This document shows positions 7,355 to 12,115 of a DNA stretch of 12,115 bases, piece after piece (position 1 is the stretch's first letter; the number at the start of each line of letters is the position of its first letter). A model generated the notes under the pieces. That model was not told the DNA's origin and made no database searches. It worked only from the letters and a program-made list of their open reading frames with translations. The translations under genes were made by a program, and so were the position numbers. This stretch comes from JAFGTP01 sp964498725 (GTDB taxonomy: Bacteria; Fidelibacterota; UBA2242; JAFGTP01): contig CAZCHS010000103.1 of NCBI GenBank assembly GCA_964498725.1, positions 1-12,115 on the forward strand, in the 5' to 3' direction.

Positions 7355-7816
7355 TTAAAGTTTGCTTCCTTTTTTGTGGAATTCCGTTAGTTTTTCTTTC
7401 ATGCTGTCGTCATGAAGAGCAATAATTTTGGCGGTATAGACAATTGCATTGATAACACCGGCTTTTCCAATTGACATTGTGGCCACCGGAATTCCTTTTG
7501 GCATTTGGACAATAGAATATAGTGCGTCAACACCGCCAAGGGGGGATGCATTCAGCGGTACACCGATTACCGGGATTTGAGTCATCGCAGCGACAACTCC
7601 CGGTAAATGGGCCGCCATACCGGCGCAGGCGATGATGGTTTGGACACTGCCTTCATTTTCTATTTCTTTGATATATTGTTGTAATTCATCATGTTGGCGA
7701 TGGGCGGACAATACCTTCAGGTCATAGGAAAAATTAAAAAAATCCAAGTATTTTTTTGTGGTTTCGATGGTATCCAAATCAGATTTACTGCCAACAAGAA
7801 TTGTTAATTGTTTCAT
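7355..7816 (-). CDS. purE: N5-carboxyaminoimidazole ribonucleotide mutase (class I PurE)
   Basis: Converts N5-CAIR to CAIR in de novo purine synthesis, in the cytosol; the family forms octamers. The 153-residue product shows LVGSKSD at 7-13, SAHR at 37-40 with the invariant H39, AGMAAHLPG at 65-73, VIGVPL at 83-88 and the long GGVDALYSIVQMPKGIPVAT block from 94. SAHR plus AAHLPG identifies class I; class II enzymes, which use CO2 directly, have SAHK and an AGRSN-type motif instead. A class I enzyme needs PurK, which is not beside it here, so purK should lie elsewhere in the genome. Small departures from the usual motif are SAHRQH in place of SAHRTP and GMAAHLPG in place of GGAAHLPG. The start has a textbook AAGGAG six bases upstream. 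It is the first gene of the very compact downstream run. Confidence 0.97.
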   Translation of the reverse strand: MKQLTILVGSKSDLDTIETTKKYLDFFNFSYDLKVLSAHRQHDELQQYIKEIENEGSVQTIIACAGMAAHLPGVVAAMTQIPVIGVPLNASPLGGVDALYSIVQMPKGIPVATMSIGKAGVINAIVYTAKIIALHDDSMKEKLTEFHKKGSKL

Positions 7817-7822
7817 TACTAT

Positions 7823-7828
7823 CTCCTT
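7823..7828 (-). promoter_or_regulatory. Strong ribosome binding site of purE
   Basis: AAGGAG, six bases before the purE ATG, is the best Shine-Dalgarno match in the window. It indicates independent translation initiation at the head of the compact purE-to-ctpA run, unlike most later genes, which start at or inside the preceding stop. Confidence 0.8.
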
Positions 7829-7901
7829 AAAAAATAATTTCAGGTAATTTAAAATTCAATCTAGTAAATACCAAATCTTTGTACAACACCAATACTAACA
7901 A

Positions 7902-8933
7902 TTACTTAAAGTAATCAGATGTATATTGGGTGGAAAAAGTTTTGGCCATTATCTCCAGTTCCCGGTAATAATCAGTCAGTTTTTCAAAGGAAGGGTCATA
8001 GATCAGCATATCCAGCAAAAAAGTCCGGTCAGTATGGGAATCATAAAAAGCATAGGATAGGAAAGGCCCCCCTTTTGCCATTTCTCTGGAAAACCATAAG
8101 CCATTCATTTTCAAAGCATCCCAGTCATTTAACCGTGTGTAGTAATGGCTGAGAAAGGTTGTATCGGACCTGACATCACCATAATAGGAACCGATTTCCT
8201 GTCTTTTTTCCATCATGCCATTGGGGGTCATTAGTTTGGTATTCATTCCCTCTTCCCAGGTAACCGAGAACCAACGGAAAGGAAGATCGGCTCCAAGCCA
8301 AACAAAATTGCTGTCCGGAGCATCCATGATGGGGATGAATTTTTTAGGAATCCTGACCAGCCACTTGTATTTGTCATAATATACTCTGGCTAAACTCTTC
8401 TTTTCCCGGTTGTCATAAAAGCGGTTTTTCAGCCGTTCCCGGTAATGCTTGCTGAATTTCGAATAGATCCAGTCTTTTCGGTCAATGATTGCCTGCTCCA
8501 ACTTTTTCATATCTGTGCCGGCGATTAGCAGAAATACTTGATCGCGGGCATAATGGTCATCGATGGAAAAAATATTGACGCTATCTTGTTTTGCTAATTC
8601 AAGATGGTCCGGCGGGAGTATCCGTTCTGCCAGATTACGTCCCAGTCCTTTTTTTGAAAGGTCTGCGATTACAACCAGGTTGCGATAATGTGCAAAAACG
8701 CGAAGTTTGTTAATTGAATACCAATTAACATGGAAAAATCGCTGAAATTCAGGTGTTCTGATGCCGTATTGAGAAAAACAGGTATCAATGGCAGTCTCCA
8801 GTTTGTTCCAGGTGGAATCTGAAGAAAGCACATATATAACATCCAAAGACCCTTTCGGTCTTTCTTTTTGCTGACTGCAGCCCATCAGCATAAATGTCAG
8901 CACGATGCCAATAAATATAAGGTTTTTATTCAT
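7902..8933 (-). CDS. DUF4837-like lipoprotein
   Basis: Predicted lipoprotein of 343 residues and unknown function. The chosen start gives MNKNLIFIGIVLTFMLMGC, a short basic N terminus, a hydrophobic helix and a lipobox (LMGC, modified Cys at 19), so it should be exported and lipid-anchored. A start 30 bases further upstream is open but would bury the signal peptide behind ten extra residues; the chosen one has GGGAG seven bases upstream. The mature part resembles DUF4837 proteins of Bacteroidota: an early DVIYVLSSDSTWNKL stretch, an NFVWLG motif near 209-214, and the characteristic NGLW (277-280) and GGPF (288-291) region followed by a hydrophobic strand. Assignment is from remembered motif resemblance, not a search. 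It overlaps the methyltransferase gene by 8 bases (ATGAATAA), so the two are probably translated together. Confidence 0.75.
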   Translation of the reverse strand: MNKNLIFIGIVLTFMLMGCSQQKERPKGSLDVIYVLSSDSTWNKLETAIDTCFSQYGIRTPEFQRFFHVNWYSINKLRVFAHYRNLVVIADLSKKGLGRNLAERILPPDHLELAKQDSVNIFSIDDHYARDQVFLLIAGTDMKKLEQAIIDRKDWIYSKFSKHYRERLKNRFYDNREKKSLARVYYDKYKWLVRIPKKFIPIMDAPDSNFVWLGADLPFRWFSVTWEEGMNTKLMTPNGMMEKRQEIGSYYGDVRSDTTFLSHYYTRLNDWDALKMNGLWFSREMAKGGPFLSYAFYDSHTDRTFLLDMLIYDPSFEKLTDYYRELEIMAKTFSTQYTSDYFK

Positions 8934-9840
8934 TATCCTTCTCCCTTTTAAGGTAATAAACAAGACTTGAAGAATTGTCCAGGGAACCCAAATAGGTTTT
9001 CGCCAGGGATTGCATTAAGGTATTTATAAAAGCAAAACTTCCCCGCATTCCCGGTTTTTTACTAAGCAGATTGTTATATAATATATCCAGTAATAATGTA
9101 TGAACATCAATAATTTTTAAATGATAAGCGCCAAATAATTTGGCCATGGATTTATTCGAAAAATGGTATAAATGTCGAGGTGTATCCAATGCTATCCAAT
9201 TTTGTTTGTATTCTTGCGCATCGTGAGATTCGATATTTGGCACCGCGATAACCAGGAGGCCATCGTCGTCCAGCAGCGAGTCAATTTTGGCGACTGTATT
9301 TTGCAGATCATGAACGTGTTCCAAAACATGCCACATAGTGATCAGGTCAAATTTTTCGGTTTCACCGGGAATATCATGGATTGAGGGGAAAACCTGGATG
9401 TTTCTGCGGGTGGTGATTTCCCTGGCCTGCAGGGCGACTTCCACGCCGGTACAATGCCAGCCTTTATTTTGAAATTTATCCAGAAATTCACCGGTGGCGC
9501 AACCGATGTCCAAAATTCTGCCGGGCTTGTTTTTTTGTTTTTTGATTTTTCTGTACTTGAAAGCAAGGTTGAAGGTTCTCAGCAGAAAGTAAATTCTGTC
9601 TCTGAGGCCGGGCTGTTGCTCTTCGGATAAAAAAGGATCGTAACCGTCCACTGCATAATAATTGCCAATATGCTGCGCGTCAGGACGTGGATTTAAGTAA
9701 ATAAAATCACAATTGCGGCATTTGACTATTTGATAGGATTTTTTGCGCGGATTTTCAAATCTGTCGAAAGTTTCCAGGTATGGCATCGAATCATTATAAT
9801 TACATACCGGACAATTAATATTTTCTAGACCCTTTTCCAT
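8926..9840 (-). CDS. Zinc-ribbon class I SAM-dependent methyltransferase (Methyltransf_23-like)
   Basis: Cytosolic methyltransferase of 304 residues with unknown substrate. The N terminus holds a four-cysteine zinc ribbon, C10-PV-C13 and C41-RN-C44, followed by IYLNPRPD, as in many methyltransferases of polysaccharide gene clusters. The SAM-binding motif I is ILDIGCATGEFL at 109-120, with the acidic E134 at the end of the second strand, and the WHVLEHVHD motif is at 170-178. The LDTPRHLYHFS stretch at 218-228 is typical of this subgroup. This points to methylation of a sugar or a small metabolite rather than of nucleic acid, but the substrate is inference. The start has AAAGGA four bases upstream. 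The gene follows rnr after 48 bases and overlaps the lipoprotein gene by 8 bases. Confidence 0.86.
   Translation of the reverse strand: MEKGLENINCPVCNYNDSMPYLETFDRFENPRKKSYQIVKCRNCDFIYLNPRPDAQHIGNYYAVDGYDPFLSEEQQPGLRDRIYFLLRTFNLAFKYRKIKKQKNKPGRILDIGCATGEFLDKFQNKGWHCTGVEVALQAREITTRRNIQVFPSIHDIPGETEKFDLITMWHVLEHVHDLQNTVAKIDSLLDDDGLLVIAVPNIESHDAQEYKQNWIALDTPRHLYHFSNKSMAKLFGAYHLKIIDVHTLLLDILYNNLLSKKPGMRGSFAFINTLMQSLAKTYLGSLDNSSSLVYYLKREKDNE
8941..8945 (-). promoter_or_regulatory. Ribosome binding site that decides the lipoprotein start
   Basis: GGGAG lies seven bases before the ATG at 8931-8933, within the final codons of the methyltransferase gene. It supports this ATG over the one at 8961-8963 and gives a normal lipoprotein signal peptide. 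Confidence 0.7.
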
Positions 9841-9888
9841 ATTTTCCTTTTGATAATAATTCCTAAATACGAATGAAAATATAAATAA

Positions 9889-12000
9889 TCAATCGATTAA
9901 AAGAAAATCAATCCTGCGTGTTTTTATGGAAACTTCTTTGATTTTTATTTTAACGGTGTCGCCAAGGCGGTAGGTTTTGCCGTGATCACGGCCTTTTAAG
10001 GTATGGTGTTCTTCACTGTAAATATAAAAATCATCATTCAGGGTCCTGACGTGGACAAGTCCTTCTACCAAAAATTCTGAGATTTCAACAAAGAACCCAA
10101 AATCCAATACGCCGGTAATGATGCCGGAGTATTCTTCACCGATTTTGTCAGCCAGGAAACGGATCTGTTTGATCTTGATAAATTCACGTTCCGCTTCCAG
10201 GTATTTTATTTCCTGTTCAGTACAAAAGTCGCATATTTTGGGTAGTTTCTTACTATAGTAATCAATATCTTGAGTTTTAGCACCACCTGCATATTTTTTG
10301 AGCAGCCGGTGTACGATCAAATCGGGATAGCGGCGGATGGGCGAGGTGAAATGTGTATAGTGGGAGAAGGCCAGACCGAAATGACTGAGGGGTTGTGTGG
10401 AATATTGCGCTTTGGTCATTGAGCGCAGGGAAATTTGTTCAATGAAATTTGCAAAGGGTGTATTTTTTATTTTATCAAGGATTTTTTGCATATCCTGAGG
10501 TGTGAATTTTTTTGTGGGTTTTTCGGCTTTGATGCCCAATTGTTTGAGGACGGCATAAAGTTGATTGATTTTTTCGTCAGTTGGTGTTTCATGAATACGA
10601 TAAATAAAGGGGAGATTTTTACTTTTATTTGTCACCGCTATGTGAGTAGCAATGACCTTATTCGCTAATAACATAAAATCTTCAATTAAGCGGTTGGAGT
10701 CCCGGCGTTCAGAGCGCGAGATTTCAATGGGAAGCCCTTTATCGTCAAATTTAAAGATCGGTTCCGGCAAGTCGAAATCAATAGACCCTTTGGCCTTGCG
10801 ATTCTTTAATAATGTTTTGTGTAATTGGTTCATGCGCTGTAATTCTTTGTAGTAAGGGCCCTTTTTGGTGTCGATAACTTGCTGCGCTTCTTCATAGGTG
10901 AACCGTTTTTTTGATTCGATCAGGGTTTCGCGAATATCATAATCTTTAACTTCCCCTTTAGTGGTAATTTTCATGAGCACGGAAAATGCCAGACGGGGTT
11001 CATTGGGTTTCAGGCTGCATAATTCATTGGATATTTTTTCCGGCAACATTGGGATTACGTTGTCGCCCAAATAACAGCTCATGGACCGGTCAAGGGCAAT
11101 TTTGTCCAGTTCGGAACCCTCTTTGACATAATGCGAGACATCGGCAATATGGACACCGAGTTCCATCAGGTCATTATCCAGTTTTTCCAGGGAAATAGCA
11201 TCGTCGAAATCCTTGGCTGTTTTGGGATCAATTGTAAAAATGTCTTTGTCCCGCAAGTCAAGCCTTGTTTTGGACATTTCCGAGGTTTTAGGAATTTTTA
11301 GTTGGTCAGCCTGCTTTAAAATATGTTCCGGAAATTCTTCCGCCAGGTCAAACATTCTCTGAATGATTAAAAAATCATCGGCCGGATTATCCGGAGACCC
11401 AATGGTTTGCTTAAACTCAGCAACGGGATAATTTCTGGGGCTGTACCACTTGATGTTATGAACTTCAACCAGTTTGTCTTCTTCATACTCCGGTTTTTCT
11501 TCCAAAAGAATGATATTTGTTGGCGGAAAGGGGGACTCGGGAATAACTTCCCAACTTTTTCCGTCTTTCTTTAAAATTCCGTAAACCGGTTCATTGGCCC
11601 GTTTCAGGACTTTGACCACTTTGCCTTCCCGTTTTTTTCCCTGGGATTTGCGCTTGATCGCCACCTGTACAAGATCTTTGTGCAGTGCCACATTCGTATC
11701 ACTGGCATTTACAAAAATTTCCTCTTCATCATTTGTTTTTACAAAAGCGAAGCCGCGGGTGGTAAAGGAAATAATGCCGCTGACTTCCTGAGACTTATCA
11801 GGAATACCATAAGTTGAATTTCGTCCGCAAAATATTTTGCCTGCTTGCGCCATTTCTTTTAAAAGTCCTTTGAATGAGGGATATTCAGAATTGGGTATAT
11901 TGAGGGCTTTTGCGATTTTTTTCTGTTTGTAATAAGTGCCCTTATGCTTTCTTAAAAAATTTTGAATTTTTATTTCTGTCTTTTTTGCTTTTTTTGTCAA
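9889..12000 (-). CDS. rnr: Ribonuclease R (RNB-family 3'-5' exoribonuclease)
   Basis: Processive, hydrolytic 3'-5' exoribonuclease that degrades structured RNA and takes part in RNA quality control in the cytosol. With the start chosen here it has 703 residues: winged-helix domain (about 8-68), two cold-shock-like OB domains (from about 72 and about 138), the RNB catalytic domain (about 245-570) and a C-terminal S1 domain (about 621-702). The catalytic aspartates are D258, D264, D266 and D267 in DPKTAKDFDDAI, with the same spacing as E. coli RNase R, and SPIRRYPDLIVHR is at 553-565. It lacks the long basic tail after S1 seen in E. coli. No in-frame ATG precedes the winged helix. The start taken is TTG with GAG six bases upstream; a TTG 60 bases further up has no ribosome binding site and would add a Cys-rich leader unlike the family. 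It is the first gene of the visible run. Confidence 0.93.
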   Translation of the reverse strand: MTKKAKKTEIKIQNFLRKHKGTYYKQKKIAKALNIPNSEYPSFKGLLKEMAQAGKIFCGRNSTYGIPDKSQEVSGIISFTTRGFAFVKTNDEEEIFVNASDTNVALHKDLVQVAIKRKSQGKKREGKVVKVLKRANEPVYGILKKDGKSWEVIPESPFPPTNIILLEEKPEYEEDKLVEVHNIKWYSPRNYPVAEFKQTIGSPDNPADDFLIIQRMFDLAEEFPEHILKQADQLKIPKTSEMSKTRLDLRDKDIFTIDPKTAKDFDDAISLEKLDNDLMELGVHIADVSHYVKEGSELDKIALDRSMSCYLGDNVIPMLPEKISNELCSLKPNEPRLAFSVLMKITTKGEVKDYDIRETLIESKKRFTYEEAQQVIDTKKGPYYKELQRMNQLHKTLLKNRKAKGSIDFDLPEPIFKFDDKGLPIEISRSERRDSNRLIEDFMLLANKVIATHIAVTNKSKNLPFIYRIHETPTDEKINQLYAVLKQLGIKAEKPTKKFTPQDMQKILDKIKNTPFANFIEQISLRSMTKAQYSTQPLSHFGLAFSHYTHFTSPIRRYPDLIVHRLLKKYAGGAKTQDIDYYSKKLPKICDFCTEQEIKYLEAEREFIKIKQIRFLADKIGEEYSGIITGVLDFGFFVEISEFLVEGLVHVRTLNDDFYIYSEEHHTLKGRDHGKTYRLGDTVKIKIKEVSIKTRRIDFLLID

Positions 12001-12115
12001 ATTAATCTCTGTTTTTTTTGTTCTACATACATTACCGAAGTTACAACAATCAGTTACCAATAGAAAATAAAATTTATATTACGTTACATCTGTCTTTAAC
12101 CTGCATTATTCATAA
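12001..12115 (-). other. Leader region upstream of rnr
   Basis: This stretch should contain the promoter or the end of an upstream gene; I cannot assign a promoter with confidence. An in-frame stop at 12079-12081 limits how far rnr can extend. A short reading frame starts with ATG at 12030-12032, runs 11 codons through an eight-A run (12012-12019), and its TGA (11997-11999) overlaps the proposed TTG start of rnr. An AT-rich box (TATAAA, 12073-12078) is present but lacks a well-spaced partner. Confidence 0.3.

Noticed and set aside
7855..7890. Possible purE promoter (TTGTAC, 17 bases, TAGATT) or a Bacteroidota-type TTTG/TAnnTTTG promoter
   Set aside because: The first matches only about half of each consensus box, and the second lacks the TAnnTTTG element.
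8934..8963. Longer lipoprotein reading starting at 8963
   Set aside because: It would place ten extra residues before the signal peptide. The downstream ATG has a good ribosome binding site and gives a standard lipobox at residue 19.
12001..12060. TTG at 12058-12060 as the rnr start
   Set aside because: It has no ribosome binding site and would add a leader with three cysteines that does not resemble RNase R N termini. It cannot be fully excluded.
12073..12099. Possible promoter for rnr (TTAAAG and TATAAA)
   Set aside because: The spacing between the two boxes is only 15 bases and the upstream box is a poor match; such AT-rich matches are expected by chance here.
1..12115. CRISPR arrays, tRNA or rRNA genes, insertion sequences, phage or defence genes
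   Set aside because: No direct-repeat arrays, tRNA-like stretches, transposase motifs or inverted-repeat ends were seen, and coding sequence covers nearly the whole window.

Overview
The window holds eleven tightly packed genes, all transcribed from the minus strand, so they read from high to low coordinates. There are no RNA genes, mobile elements, CRISPR arrays or long non-coding stretches. The organism is a moderately AT-rich Gram-negative-type bacterium. A lipoprotein resembling the DUF4837 family, known mainly from Bacteroidota and relatives, points to the FCB superphylum. Several clear Shine-Dalgarno sites (before purE, the polyprenol-phosphate sugar synthase gene, accA and ctpA) argue against a typical Bacteroidota genome, where such sites are usually weak. 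A non-Bacteroidota FCB lineage such as Neomarinimicrobiota or Calditrichota would fit, but this is inference.

In transcription order, the first block is RNase R (rnr), then a zinc-ribbon SAM methyltransferase, then the DUF4837-like lipoprotein, which overlaps the methyltransferase gene by 8 bases. After an 85-base gap with a strong ribosome binding site comes purE. It is followed with almost no spacing by an RmlD-like dTDP-sugar reductase, a polyprenol-phosphate sugar synthase (DPM1-like), and a 688-residue membrane protein. That protein joins a GT2 glycosyltransferase, a WcaJ-like membrane and Rossmann region, and a phosphoglycosyl-transferase domain. The last block is accA, a 4HBT (YbgC-like) thioesterase, tmk and a CtpA-type S41 protease.

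From purE to ctpA every junction is 3 bases or less, or overlapping, so these eight genes very probably share a transcript. The two upstream gaps (48 and 85 bases) show no convincing terminator, so rnr may be part of it too. The theme is envelope construction (sugar nucleotide, lipid-linked sugar, glycan assembly, fatty acid supply, lipoprotein, periplasmic protease) mixed with nucleotide metabolism and RNA decay.

The most notable point is the fused glycosyltransferase. Its C-terminal domain keeps the fold signatures of bacterial sugar transferases but has lost the catalytic Asp-Glu pair, the KFRSM-like motif and the PRP motif. It therefore looks like a pseudo-enzyme attached to an intact GT2 domain. 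Nothing else looks like an obviously new system; most of the window is ordinary conserved gene content.
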